A stretch of 64,000 bases of DNA, taken from assembly GCF_037126465.1 (NCBI RefSeq), contig NC_088203.1, forward strand, positions 103,478,668 through 103,542,667. The letters run 5' to 3'. Position 1 is the stretch's first letter. Every line of letters begins with the position of its first letter. The DNA is from Ornithodoros turicata. Lineage: Eukaryota; Arthropoda; Arachnida; Ixodida; Argasidae. Shown here one piece after another: positions 22,396 through 33,152 of the stretch. Position numbers and translations under genes: made by a program. Below the pieces are notes generated by a model. That model was not told where the DNA came from. It ran no database searches and saw nothing but the letters and a program-made list of their open reading frames with translations.

Positions 22396-22790
22396 TTCCG
22401 TGTTAGCGCCGCGAAGCAACTGTGGTTATGAGCGGCGTACAGATGTGGACAGATGGAGAGAGGACAGCAGGGAAGGAGTGGGGCACAGGGGGGTTATTAT
22501 GCGTCCTGGGCCGACTTCAGGGGGAACTGTGCCGGCATTCGTCTGGAAACTCTTCGGAAAGCCCGGGGAAAACCTCAGAGAGCACTGTCGGTTGTAGGAT
22601 TCGAACCCAGCACCTCCCAGTCTTCAGCACAACCTTGGTTACCTCTAGAGTCACTGAATAAGCTACGTTAGCAGCATTAGAATTTACGTAGAATTTACGT
22701 AGAACTTACGTTAGCAGCATTATAATTTTAGTAGAATTTACGTAGCTTATTTAGTGATTCTAGTTACCTCCAATGAGCGGGCCGCAGGTA
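22396..22790 (-). mobile_element. SINE (family S) interrupted by a small MITE
   Basis: On the minus strand the copy has a tRNA-like head with B-box GGGTTCGAATCC (seen here as GGATTCGAACCC near 22597), then the family body, then the end AGTTGCTTCGCGGCGCTAAC. Near its head it is split by the CTAGAGTCAC element at 22645-22763. Related in kind to tRNA-derived tick SINEs such as Ruka; identity was not verified. Confidence 0.75.
22645..22763. mobile_element. MITE with CTAGAGTCAC ends inserted in a SINE
   Basis: Ends CTAGAGTCACTGAATAAGC and GCTTATTTAGTGATTCTAG. TTACCT precedes it (22639-22644) and follows it (22764-22769), a 6-bp target duplication within the SINE. The centre has two GAATTTACGTAG units. 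A 50-bp relative lies at 24108-24157. Confidence 0.78.
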
Positions 22791-23671
22791 TAACAATTTT
22801 TGTTATGCGTGAAACCACATTCTACTGCACAACGCAATGTGATTTGATAAATTTGAGCTTTCTCAAATATCTTTTGGCGAAAGAACCTCAGCGGCGAAAC
22901 ATCCCACTACGTCGTCATCACTTATTTCGTCGTTGTTGACGAAAGAAATCCCAAAGCTGTTAGAAATTTTCATCGACAACAGCAAAATAAATTGGGGGCG
23001 CCGCCCTAATATTTCTTGTTTTGGATTCTACTCCATAAGAAGAGCCACTTGATATTATTATATTTCCGAATATATTACGCGCACTTTCAACAAATTTAAC
23101 TATATAGGATTAAATTTTTAAGGTAGCGTAACTTATATATTAGTTAGTGACTGGGTCGCATCGACATCGTCATTAGAAAATGCCGCATAGCACCAGCTCG
23201 GGTACGCTTGGCAGCAACGTAGAGTTCGTTCGACCTGTATGACATTCACACCCCCTTATCCTTATCCGTAGCATGAATGAGAGAACCTTGTCGTATAGCC
23301 ACAGAGATAAAGCCCCGTGCGTAAGAACTTGTGCCGTATCTGGGTCGTCAATGGAGATCGAAAGACGCGTTTCCTCCGTGCACTAATCGATGCTAGACAC
23401 ACTCTATATAATATGGATCCATTAACCCGAGTTACGCTCTCTAACCGATTCCAGGGAGGAAATAAACACTCCACACGGCTCTTTTTCCCTTCTACGTCCA
23501 GTAGCTCCACTGTAGACAGAGCGCAAACAAAAGATTTGACGCGCGAAAAAGACGTCATGGATGGCGTTCGAGAAAGAAGGCCATCGGCTATCCGTCCTTT
23601 AAGGTCTTTCTTACATATACTCTTTTTATTGATCTTGGCTCTTTAGTTGTTTTCAAGACGTTCCGCTCGGG
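22791..23671. other. Islet intron, nothing recognised
   Basis: AT-rich. Complementary frames at 23262-23646 on both strands have no recognisable motif. No repeat ends or conserved blocks identified. Confidence 0.35.
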
Positions 23672-23711
23672 TACACTCTTAACAAAACGGGTGTATTTTA
23701 ACTCCTTTTGG

Positions 23712-24495
23712 GGAGTAACCAGACTTGTGCCCGTTACTCGAAAAAAGTAACTGATTACCGTTACCATTACTTGTACGGAAAAAGTAATTGATTACCGTTA
23801 CCAATTACTCGACTCCAAATGTAATTGAGTAATGAGTAGAAAAGTAACGCGTTACTCCAGTCGTTACTCTGCATTCACGCAAATTGTACCCATCTTTGTG
23901 TGCCCCAGAAAAGAAAAAAAAAGAAAAAAAAAAGGCCCAAAAGCAGTACAGATGAGATTACAAAAAAAAAAAAAAGAAAAACGCCTAGGACAAGTAGATC
24001 TGTACGTCTACTGTATTCATTGCACGGGAAGACGTTGACCCGATTGTGGAAGAACATTGTGTGGAACTTCCCCATGACTCACTAAACTTCCAAAGCTTCA
24101 GGTACCACTAGAGTCACTAAATAAGCTCCACTAGAGTCACTTATTTAGTGACTCTAGGTATAACCACACAGGTGTAGAAAGAGATTAGGGAGAGAGCCCC
24201 TGAAATTCCAGAACTTTATTACAATGACTACCGCTTCCTATAATACAACGGCCCAACAAAGGCTGGCTGACAGCACGAGGGGATTGACCTGGGGCAGAAC
24301 ACCTGAAGGATAAGTTAATCTCTGCCGGAAAAGTAATCAATTACTGAGTAATCGATTACTCCGAAAAGTAATTGATTACTCGAAAAATTACTTTGACAGT
24401 AAAGTAACTGATTACTCAAAAAATTACTCAAAAATGTAATTGATTACAAGTAACGTAATTACTAGTAACGCGTTACGCACAAGTCTGGGAGTAAC
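23712..24495. mobile_element. hAT-like non-autonomous element, nested
   Basis: GGAGTAAC occurs on both sides (23712-23719 and 24488-24495), an 8-bp duplication. Ends are CAGACTTGTGC and GCACAAGTCTG. Sub-terminal regions are arrays of AGTAACTGATTAC-like units in both directions. The middle holds A-rich sequence and the small CTAGAGTC element. No transposase frame. Confidence 0.82.
24108..24157. mobile_element. 50-bp CTAGAGTCAC palindromic element
   Basis: Begins CTAGAGTCACTAAATAAGC and ends CTTATTTAGTGACTCTAG. It is a minimal relative of the element at 22645 and lies inside the hAT-like element. Confidence 0.65.
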
Positions 24496-24507
24496 CCTTG
24501 CCACATA

Positions 24508-24722
24508 TACAGGGTATTCAAAATTAAGCTTTCACGAGCGCTACGCAAACACAGCGATGACAGGAAACCGGATGATAACTTTACGCTACTTGTGTAAGAA
24601 ACAGGTGCTGCTAATTATGTAGCACCTGTTTCTTACTCAAGGAACAGAAAAAGTAGCACCAGTTTTCTTTTGTTCGCCTATTTATAAAGTGCTAGTGAAA
24701 GCTTAATTTTGAACACCCTGTA
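24508..24722. mobile_element. TACAGGGT-ended MITE, nested
   Basis: Ends TACAGGGTATTCAAAATTAAG and CTTAATTTTGAACACCCTGTA, with TA on both sides of the insertion in ACATA-TAACTCC. It has an inner stem AAGAAACAGGTGCT / AGCACCTGTTTCTT. Confidence 0.8.
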
Positions 24723-25294
24723 TAACTCCTTTTTGCATTTTGCTCTTTGTCACTCTGTGACATTCATTTAGACCCGTGCATTTACTCCTGAAAGGGTCAA
24801 ATTTTTGTGGCAATGCTTTTAGTCCCCACAAGGACTAAAATTACTTACTTTTTTTTTTCTTCTTTTAAGGGACGCTGTGTAATCGACCAAATTACTCAAT
24901 CACGTGTTAGCGTTGCAAATGTATCACCTCGTCTTCGGAGCATGTTCACCTCCAGGAATCTCGTATTGTTTGTCACGTGATTCTCAAGGAGCCGCTTCCG
25001 TTCGAGTATTTCTCCGCCCACACGCTCTTTCTGTATCGCGTAAGCTTATCGCACGCGTCCGGTTCAAAATACAATACCAGTGACAATAAAGAAAAGAAAA
25101 GACCAGTTTGGACAACATTAACCGCGTTTCAGTATCTTCGTTCAAATATCACTTTTTTTTTTCTTTTTTCGCTTTTGTTACACGCGCATGAAAGGCGGCG
25201 GTTGCTGCTGGCTGGACGCTTCCGGCTTGGGACGTGTTTTAGTGACACTCTGAAGAGGTATTTCATACCGAGGATCTTTCTTTTCAATAAATAT

Positions 25295-25505
25295 TCCGTC
25301 TTAGCACCGCGAAGCAACTGTGGCTATGACTGCTATGTACGCGGACGTGGACAGATGTAGATAGCGAAACATGGGTGATAGCACGCGTCCTGGGCCGACT
25401 TCAAGGAGAGTTGTGCCCGTGTCTGTATGGAACATCTCAGACATCACATTAAGTTGTAGGATTTGAAGCCATCACCTCTCAGCCTTCAACGTTACCTGGG
25501 ACCTA
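25295..25505 (-). mobile_element. SINE (family S), degenerate
   Basis: Recognisable by GCACCGCGAAGCAACTGTGG, CGTCCTGGGCCGACTTCA and a degraded head GTAGGATTTGAAGCC. Heavily substituted, so probably old. Confidence 0.65.
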
Positions 25506-25534
25506 CCATCAACGCCCGAGCTCTGTATCCGCTA

Positions 25535-25759
25535 TACAGGGTGTTTGCTTTAACGTGTCCGGAAAATTTTCGGAAATTTCTTTAAAGCGAGCGGTAAAAG
25601 AGAAACGAGCGCTATTTTTTAGCTACTTGACTAAGAAACAGGTGCTACCAGTGAAGCAGTACCTGTTTCTTACTCAAGTAGCGGAGAAGTACCACTTGCT
25701 TTTCTTTTATCGCTCGCTTTAAATATAATTTCTGGACACGTTAGAGCAAACACCCTGTA
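25535..25759. mobile_element. TACAGGGT-ended MITE
   Basis: Ends TACAGGGTGTTTGCTTTAACG and GTTAGAGCAAACACCCTGTA. It shares the inner stem CTAAGAAACAGGTGCT / ACCTGTTTCTTACTCAAG with the copy at 24508, while the flanks between core and ends differ. Confidence 0.8.
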
Positions 25760-26706
25760 TATTATATTTGGAGGCCGCACTGGTTCCAGGGACGGCAAAA
25801 GTATGCACGAAAATTAGAATTCTGCCTAGAAAGATTTAAGAAGCGATGAAGAGCGTGGATTGACGTACGAAAAAAAGGATGACGTAATCAGCACCAAGTA
25901 ATCTGGAGCTCTGGCATCACAATATGCGATACGCGGCTTTGACACCAAACTGCCGTGAAAGTCAAGTTCACGATGGCGGCCCTGACAACTCGTAAAACCC
26001 TTGGGCTACTCTAGTTTGAAACGAACATTAAACTGTCCTGTAATGAACCACAGCATATTGGTTTGTCTATTACTCGTACATCCGCAGAGACTTACAATGT
26101 ACTGCTATCCAAACCCCAACAAATTCGACCCAGCCGCGATATTCATGGAGGGCCACAAACACGATTAAACGGGAAAACTCATCCCCGGCCTATGGAATCG
26201 CATCTGGCATCATCCCGTAATCCGCTCTAATGATGCGGCTCAACCAGACGGCCACTTAATCCCTCGAACAAGAAGATTGTCCGATAAACACAGCGTGCCT
26301 GGCGCATCGCTGCCTGCTAACCCTGTGTGGCCATTTTTTTTCTTTTATTTCTCTCGTCTCTTTGACAGTTTTCGGGGTGAGCCCGCCAAATTGGGGTGGA
26401 TCGACGACAACTGTGGGGTGGTAGGGGACGAGAGACCCGTCTTCTTCGACAACGGCGCCACCTAGGGTGGGGTGTAACGTACGCCCCGAGATGGCCGCCG
26501 AAGATAGAGGGAGACCGTTATCTTGATCTGGCCACCTGGTTATGTCCCTCGAGGAGGACTGCGGTGGATATGCCGTTGTGCCTGGTCGTTGCGTTATACT
26601 CTCCAGGGAGATGTTTTGATTGTGCATTATTTCCTAACTCTGTGGCTTGTGTTTGCACAGTGGACACGTTTTCGAGTACACTGTGGCGTGGCCGACTGGA
26701 TACAAC

Positions 26707-26754
26707 GTCGACTCAGTAGTGTCGACTAGTAGTGTCGACGGCCATAATGTCGAC
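26707..26754. repeat. Short tandem repeat with four GTCGAC sites
   Basis: GTCGAC at 26707, 26721, 26734 and 26749, spaced 13-15 bp with AGTAGT-like spacers. It looks like a degenerate minisatellite. Confidence 0.6.
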
Positions 26755-27667
26755 GCGTTAAACGAGGTGGCCGGATCGAATAACCGCACCTGCTGACTAC
26801 CATCCGACTACCATCCAGACGGATGTGTGCGCGGCTCCCTCTGAAGTCAGCCGAAGACGCGCGCTAACCCCTCCTGGTATGTTACCTCCATATGCCTGCG
26901 TATGTACACCGTTCACGGCTACAGTTGCTTCGTGGTGCCAACGTAGAATAACGAAAAAAAGGAAGAAATTTTCGAAGGAGAAAAGGGCGGGTATAGCAGT
27001 TGCAATAGCTGTTTCTTTGCGTTCTCATCACGTCAATGTCATCCACAAACAATCGAGCTTCTCGTTCTCGTATACCATTTTGGTGTCGGCTTCACTAAAT
27101 ACAATTAATACGTCGGGTTCTGCGCCCAGTTCACCCGACCTCGCTGTTTTCCAATCGCGAGTACTCAAGAACAAAAAGTCGAACTCTATCATAATAATAA
27201 TAAGTACATGAAAAATACGTCAGTCCATTCAGCAAGCATCACCATGACGAACACAAATCAACGGACATAATAGGGAAACGTTCGTCTCACGTACAAGCCA
27301 CGACAAATCCACGTGACCGCGTGGAGATAATACGTAAAAAACCGATTCAGAAATAGTCGGTGATACGTATAAAACGTTCCCACAATTACATCCGAGCCTG
27401 AGCATTGTACTCCGTATCTATAGGGCTCTTTTGCACTCAGTAAATCTCTTTGGGAGACCCCTCTGCGTTTCAGCCCTCGAAAGCGCACTCCGTGAGATCA
27501 CTATCTCATGTATACAACCCTATACAGCACACACCGTGCATGCGCGCTGTAGCTGCTTTAAACAGCACCCCTGTCCCCAACTTAAACTTCATCGTCCCCA
27601 CAATGGTGCTTGCCCGCGACACACTGCCGGCTTAGATTATTTAAAACGCGAAAAAGCACTCGAGGGC

Positions 27668-27781
27668 GGCCATTTTGCTTGGTACGCGTTGCACGCTGGG
27701 AAGCAGCGTTGCGTGCCAGATGGAGCAGGATGGGCACGTGCCGGCGGTCACGTGCCGGCGTCTTTTTTAAATCGAGCCAAT
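27668..27781. promoter_or_regulatory. Promoter- or enhancer-like motif cluster
   Basis: GGCCATTTT (YY1-like, 27668-27676), two CACGTGCCGGCG units (27735 and 27749) and a CCAAT box (27777-27781) within 115 bp of GC-rich DNA inside the third Islet intron. Motifs are seen; function is inference. Confidence 0.3.
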
Positions 27782-29062
27782 CAGAGAAGGGTGGGCCGCC
27801 GGTCGTCTGCGACGGATGCCATTACGACGTAGGCCTAATGAGTGGCAATTGTGGGCGAGGTAGGCCCCCTTAGGACGCATTAAATATGGATTTTTCCGAA
27901 GGAGTATTAGGCGACAGAGAAAAGAGCAAAGCGTGGGAAAGGCGTTCGCGCGTGACCTGTTTACGGACGTCTCGTGTGAACAGCTATGAATGGCGCATTT
28001 TGTTTTTCGAACGCCTACTTCTAGCATGTGTTCGGTATATAGGAACTACCTATTGCACTTTTTTCATCCGACTGACTCGCGCTGCAGCGACATATATATT
28101 GATCCCATACAGACCTGTTTTTTCTTGCTGCTTCTTATTTCAGCTGGGAAAGTGTTATAAACAGCAGCGAAAAAAAAAAAAAAGCTGTCCTGCGCCTCAG
28201 GGTACACGGGCAGGTAAACCAAGTAAACAATACGGAAGGGTTTCAAATAATCATATGAGGTTGCCACCATTATGACGATGGTTTTGTGGCGAAGAAGGAA
28301 GAGATGCAATGGCACCACGCCGAAGGAATGGGGAATCTCAGTTAGGGGGTCTTCCGGTGTAACCCACCGCTCAGGCGGCTTTCTCAAGATGTAGTCTGTC
28401 TACCAGCTCGCCCGCATCTATGTCATATTATCGATAAAATATTGCATATCCGATATGTGGCAGAGCCCATGCATTAAGAGAACCGTGCTGCAATGTGATT
28501 TTAACAGTACAGCGTTCATATAATATCTACAGAATTTTCTATTACGTCGTTATATACGTAGTCCCGCACTATGCAACTGTATGTAGTATATAGTATGCAA
28601 ATATGTAAACGAGGTATAGATATAGTGTGTGAATTGAATGCTTCCCATGAGCTGTCGAATGACCTTCACCTGGTGGGAAAGTGGCAGCAGCGGTTCGCAC
28701 CAGCATGCTCCATGCCTGCCTGCCACCGCCGCCGCTCCGACGGATCGATATTATACGAACACACAGAGAGAGAGCTCACCTCGATCGATAGCCAGAAAGC
28801 CCCTCTTTTATGCTTTCGATCACGGCTGCAGTAGCCATTGCTATTACTCAACATACCGAAGAGACTGAGCTAACGTCGTACGCTGTCCGTCCAATGACGT
28901 ACCGCTTTGGAGGTGGATCAGTAGAGGTTAGCATCGTCTCGCGAAAAATGGCTAGGTTATGGGGTACGTTTATGAGGTTTGAATATAATGGCGTTCTTGC
29001 CATGTTTCGTACAGACACACACACAGATAGATAAGAAAGCGCAGCGAAGGAATGTTCCGTTT

Positions 29063-29720
29063 TAGATAATAATAATAATTCGGGGCTTTACGTCGCGAGA
29101 CGACTGAGATCATGAGCGACGCCACAGCGGTCGGTCTGTGGATTGCTTTTGCCCACCTGAGGGTTATTTGACGTGCGATGAAAGCTCACCACATGGCACC
29201 CCGTATTTAACGTCCCCCGCGGAAGACGGCGGGTCTTAAGGAACCTGTACCCCAAGGTAGAAATTTGGGGTAGTTGGTACATAGCCATGAGTAAAATCTT
29301 GCAGCCAAAGAGAGGACGAAGACACAACGGTAGAAACACACAACAGCGGAACTGCAGACTCTCAACTAAAGGATTTATTGACAATACGTCATTTAAAAGG
29401 CGCAAGAAAGTAGGACACAGATAGTGATAAAGGTGAGGATAAACATGTTCCAACAAAAGTCGAGATTGATTATCTTGCAGGAGACTAACTTTTGTTGGAA
29501 CATGTTTATCCTCACCTTTATCACTATCTGTGTCCTACTTTCTTGCGCCTTTTAAATGACGTATTGTCAATAAATCCTTTAGTTGAGAGTCTGCAGTTCC
29601 GCTGTTGTGTGTTTCTACCGTTGTGTCTTCGTCCTCTCTTTGGCTGCAAGATTTTACTCATGACCTGTACCCCGCCTGGCGTCCTCGGCCGGGTGTTCCG
29701 TTTTAGAACACGATGTCACA
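29063..29720 (+). repeat. Dispersed TTTACGTCGCGAGAC repeat, split by an inverted-repeat insertion
   Basis: Starts TAATAATAATAATTCGGGGC, then TTTACGTCGCGAGACGACTG, GAGCGACGCCACAGCGG and AACCTGTACCCC (to 29253). It resumes at 29663 with ACCTGTACCCCGCCTGGCG and CCTCGGCCGGGTG. Short relatives lie at 8537-8574, 48988-49040 and, inverted, 55107-55150. It looks like a SINE or LINE-derived repeat typical of this genome. Confidence 0.6.
29254..29662. mobile_element. Inverted-repeat retroelement copy with 11-bp target duplication
   Basis: Arms 29286-29460 and 29488-29662 are reverse complements over about 175 bp, with a 27-bp loop. ACCTGTACCCC flanks the insertion (29243-29253 and 29663-29673). The 32 bp before the left arm (CAAGGTAGAAATTTGGGG...) recur inverted at 59530-59565 beside a single arm. 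The long duplication and partial inverted structure suggest retrotransposition, perhaps Penelope-like. Identical protein-like frames in both arms are an artefact of the inversion. Confidence 0.72.
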
Positions 29721-30690
29721 AGAATTTCTTTCGCCAGGTTTGAAGTAGACTCCATAATGTAAAAGCCTGAGTGTAAAAGCAAGAAAGGAAAGCTGAACCT
29801 CAACTGACTGTCACCGCACGCATCTTGAAAAGTTATTTCAGAATCCGTGCCGTGACAGCCGTGAACCTGAACGCATACATGTCCAAGCACTCAAGTAGCG
29901 TAGTACGCTCACTCAGGTAGCGCGGACAGACCATCGAAGAGTGACGCTCATAAAACATGTATCAGCACACTCGCCAGTGAAGTGCCCCAAAGCTCTCCAG
30001 TTCCGCTGACAATCAGGCTAGCTTTTATCTCGACAGGGTTGGAGCCCCAACACTCGAACGACTTTATCGTAGCTTGTACCGGGGCCTTTAATGGAGCGGA
30101 AGTGAATTTTACGGACCAGGGGCATCTGGATGCGTCCCCCCCCCTCCCCCACACACACTATCGCCCTGTTTTTACAGCTTATCTCTCGGTGGTTGTACCT
30201 ATGGAGGTTCGGGTTGTGCGGTCTCCTCTGCGCGTGTTCTTTGCTTGTTTAAACTTTTACTGTCTTTCACTCTCTCTTTTTTTTAATATTTTATTTGGGT
30301 TACCGTGGCTCTCAAAGGGTTCGCTAGGGGAACAGAATGGAAAATTCGTTGTGATCGGCTTGAAGTAGGATTCCCTTGTCAATGTTTCTCTTAGGGTGTG
30401 ATAGAAAGAAACTAGCTCCGATAAGTTGAACAATTACGATGATCGCCAGCATGCGATCCGCGATGTTTAATTTCCTTAAACGGCAGGTGAACGTGTGGAA
30501 CGTTTCGATAGGACATACTGCAATCACGCAAAAACGTTTCTTGTCGTGCCCTCCCTTAGGACCAACGTCTCCACTTCTACCTTTTTCGTCTAATATTGTC
30601 CTCCTTCTCGTGGTTGCGAAGTAAAATAATCTACACTTCGACGAGCGTGTACGAGCCACGTTGGCAAAGCTTTAGTAAAGAAGCTCGACA
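29721..30690. other. Islet intron, nothing recognised
   Basis: No repeat end or conserved frame found. Frames at 29948-30154 (minus) and 29982-30368 (plus) are overlapping and lack motifs. Poly-C followed by a CA run at 30138-30160. Confidence 0.3.
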
Positions 30691-31212
30691 TTTATTTATT
30701 TATTAATACCCTCAGGGCAAAGCACTACAGAGGGGAGTAGTTTTACAAATGATCCATAATGATTCTATGGAATGTTTCAGAGTTGGTACAAAATAGTGAA
30801 GATGGAAGGTGATTCCAGTCAATGCTTGTTCTCGGTACAAACGAGTTTGAAAAAGCGCTAGTCCTGCAGTGAGGTATCCCTACTTTGTGCTGATGGTCAA
30901 TGCGGGATGAAAAGTAATGCGGAGCGGCGAGGAGGTCATCCTTTACAGTGGGGTTGTGGAAGTATGTGCCATGGAAGAGAGAAAGACGGCTAATTTTACG
31001 GCGTAAAGATAATGGCTGTAAAGATAATGAGACTTTCATAGCTGAAACACTGGCTGTGCGGTGGTAGTTGGAGAAGATGAAACGGGCCGCGCGGTTCTGC
31101 ACTGCTTCCAGTTTATGAATTAATGATGATTGGACTGGGTCCCAGACGGCTGACGCGTATTCGAGTTTCGGTCGCACAAGCGTCTTATATAGTGTTAGCT
31201 TTAGGTTCACTT
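30691..31212 (-). pseudogene. CR1-like non-LTR retrotransposon, 5'-truncated
   Basis: A 156-codon open frame (30743-31210, opening at GTG) carries the C-terminal part of a reverse-transcriptase ORF: YKTLVRPKLEYASAVWDP, then AVQNRAARFIFSNYHRTAS, then SIDWNHLPSSLFCTNS near the end. These motifs are typical of CR1/Jockey-type LINEs. After the stop comes a short 3' UTR with CCCTGAGGGTATT and an (AATA)n tail (30691-30715 on the + strand). The catalytic domain and endonuclease are missing, and an in-frame stop lies just upstream of the GTG. The truncated end lies about 33 bp from the Islet exon acceptor. Confidence 0.85.
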
Positions 31213-31243
31213 ATTTACTTGAAACTATACTCATTTGCTGTAG

Positions 31244-31450
31244 GACGGCCGTCCGCTGAGCCTGGGCTCTCTGCGTGGAGTTCCCTTGGTAGCGACGAGC
31301 CCAGTGCGACACGAAGGCGGAGGCGGGGGAAGCCCGCAGCCGTTGGAGGTACAAGCCTACCAGCCGCCTTGGAAGGCCCTCGCGGAGTACGCCATGCACC
31401 CGGGGGACATTGACCCATCGGCTCCACACTTTCAGCACCTCATCAACCAG
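31244..31450 (+). CDS. Islet LIM-homeobox protein, exon with LHX3-binding motif
   Basis: Phase-0 exon of exactly 69 codons between acceptor TTTGCTGTAG (ending 31243) and donor GTAAAC (31451). Residues 12-52 (about 31277-31399) hold GVPLVATSPVRHEGG and, after a Gly/Ser/Pro run, LEVQAYQPPWKALAEYAMH. Their counterpart in vertebrate ISL1 is the LHX3-binding domain, which docks on the LIM domains of LHX3/LHX4 in the LDB complex. Conservation of the VQxYQPPWK core implies the same partner use here; that is inference. The tail IDPSAPHFQHLIN matches the IDQPAFQQLVN segment of ISL1. A 5'-truncated LINE on the opposite strand ends only about 33 bp upstream of the acceptor. Confidence 0.93.
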
Positions 31451-32675
31451 GTAAACATCACACGCTTTACAATTTCTTCGTGAAACCGAAAAAAAAAAAT
31501 GAAAGTAAAGAAAATGTCAACTGCACCAAAAACAAACAATCAATCAACAACAACAGCGAAAGAAAAAGAAAGAGAAATGAAGAAAGAAACGACCGGAACG
31601 CTTTATAACACAGGGCAGTGTTTAGCTGTTCCTGTATAGCGTGCTTCACAGCAGTATGAGTGACTTTGTGGGGAAGCCCGCTTTTGTTGGCGGTTCAGCA
31701 ACGTAGGGTAGTATTCTGGGGGAATTTAGTTCTTTTATATGGTTTTCGGTCGTACATAGCTTGGTTAGAACTAGGACGCCTACCACAGGTACATTATAAG
31801 TCATGTACATTAGAAGATTGCGGTGTAATAACGTGATGAGTGCTTCATTACTTATTGAATTACGGGAGTAACAAATAAATAGCAAGTAAGGACAGCTACT
31901 GCAATCGAATTATGGTACTTGGCCTTTACCGATACCTTATCAACTTCAAACGCGACCTGTACCGCGGGTACGACGCTAGCTTTTACGCGATAGATTGGAC
32001 AGCCTTAGATTGGCCTTTGCTTTCAGCTCCGTGCAAAGTAAAAGCGCCAAACCTAGCGTGTAGAAGACTCTGATTAGGAGCTCCGTGCAGGCGATGGCTC
32101 ATCGAGCCAATGACCCGTACGAAGAGCGTGTCATCGTCTTCCCTTCGGTCAGTCAACATCATCATCACCATCCGTCGGATCTCATTTCTCTTTCATCCAT
32201 CTCGCAGTAACATCCCAACGAGGGGTCCGTCTACCGAACCCCTTTCGCCGCTCTTTCTAGGGAAGCCCGTGCGTGACCGCTTGCCAACACTGGGGATGAG
32301 CACGCCACGGGGCTGTGTATGTTTGGCCCGTCCTTTGTTCTACGCAGTGTAATATCTCCGCGTCCAGCCAAAGTGCATTAGGGATATTCTGTTGTGGGTG
32401 TCAGTCAAACTCGGGCTTTGTGTGCCGAAGCGGGCACGCGTGAAAGGTCACGTTGAAGTCCGTGTGGGTGTATACATTGTTCGCTTTGATTGATTGGTGA
32501 AAGATCGAGAGCGTAGTGTGCACACAGCTCGCGGATTATGACTACAGGGAGAAAACGAGGCATTTCTATGGGTTGTTCTTATTGAATATTTTAGCCTTAT
32601 GTTGATATACGTGCTGGTAAAGGAAAATGTGTCCGTTTTGTTGCAACGCTTTCAGGAAATGGTTAATTCCTGTAG
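31451..32675. other. Islet intron, nothing recognised
   Basis: A-rich at 31485-31590. Frames are short. Repeated CATC runs at 32155-32170. No gene or repeat end identified. Confidence 0.3.
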
Positions 32676-32927
32676 TACACTCTAAAAACTGAACTTCACC
32701 GCATAGCACGCTCTGCGCCAACCATTGCCACGAATGATAGGGTAATCACTTCTGATTCGAGGAGAGAGGGAGGCGTACGCCTTTTTGTGTCAATTATCAT
32801 ATACCCAAATTGACACAAAAAGGCGTACGCTCCCCTCTCTCTTCGAATCAGAAGCGATAACCCTATCATTCGTGGCAATGGTTGGCGCAGAGGGTGCTAT
32901 GCGGTGAAGTTCAGTTTTTAGAGTGTA
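32676..32927. mobile_element. Palindromic MITE type B, complete
   Basis: Starts TACACTCTAAAAACTGAAC, ends GTTCAGTTTTTAGAGTGTA. The stem includes GCGCCAACCATTGCCACG and GGCGTACGCCTTTTTGTG; the loop is TCAATTATCATATACCC. Best-preserved type-B copy in the window. Confidence 0.92.
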
Positions 32928-33152
32928 CTCTCATAGTTTAACAAATTCCGCGTACATGTGGCTCTATGAGACATTAATCTGGCACGTAGTCAACGAGCGG
33001 GGCTAAACAACACAACAGATGAACCAGGCGGGGACTCGCAGCGAAACCCTTTCATCAGTCGCGGCGTGCTGCGCAAAAGTGACCCACAAAAGCGAACTCA
33101 AGAGACCGCGAAAAGTGGCTCGTCCGCATCAAAGAGGTCTGGCAACCCTAAA

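Larger units (their letters stand above)
23672..24870. mobile_element. Family F/G MITE split by two nested elements
   Basis: Outer element begins TACACTCTTAACAAAACGGG and ends near CTTCTTTTAAGG. Its body (TATTTTAACTCCTTTT, CCTTGCCACATA, TAACTCCTTTTTGC, TTAGTCCCCACAAGGAC) is interrupted by a hAT-like element (23720-24487) and a TACAGGGT element (24508-24722). Confidence 0.72.
25760..29062. other. Islet intron with scattered GC-rich patches
   Basis: Open frames exist on both strands (for example 26256-26627 and 27431-27832) but none has a recognisable domain. A four-unit GTCGAC repeat (26707-26754) and a promoter-like cluster (27668-27781) are listed separately. A-runs occur at 28170-28183. 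Confidence 0.35.

Noticed and set aside
29088..29743. Two identical proteins of about 57 residues on opposite strands
   Set aside because: They are the two arms of one inverted repeat, so the duplicate frame is a consequence of the inversion.
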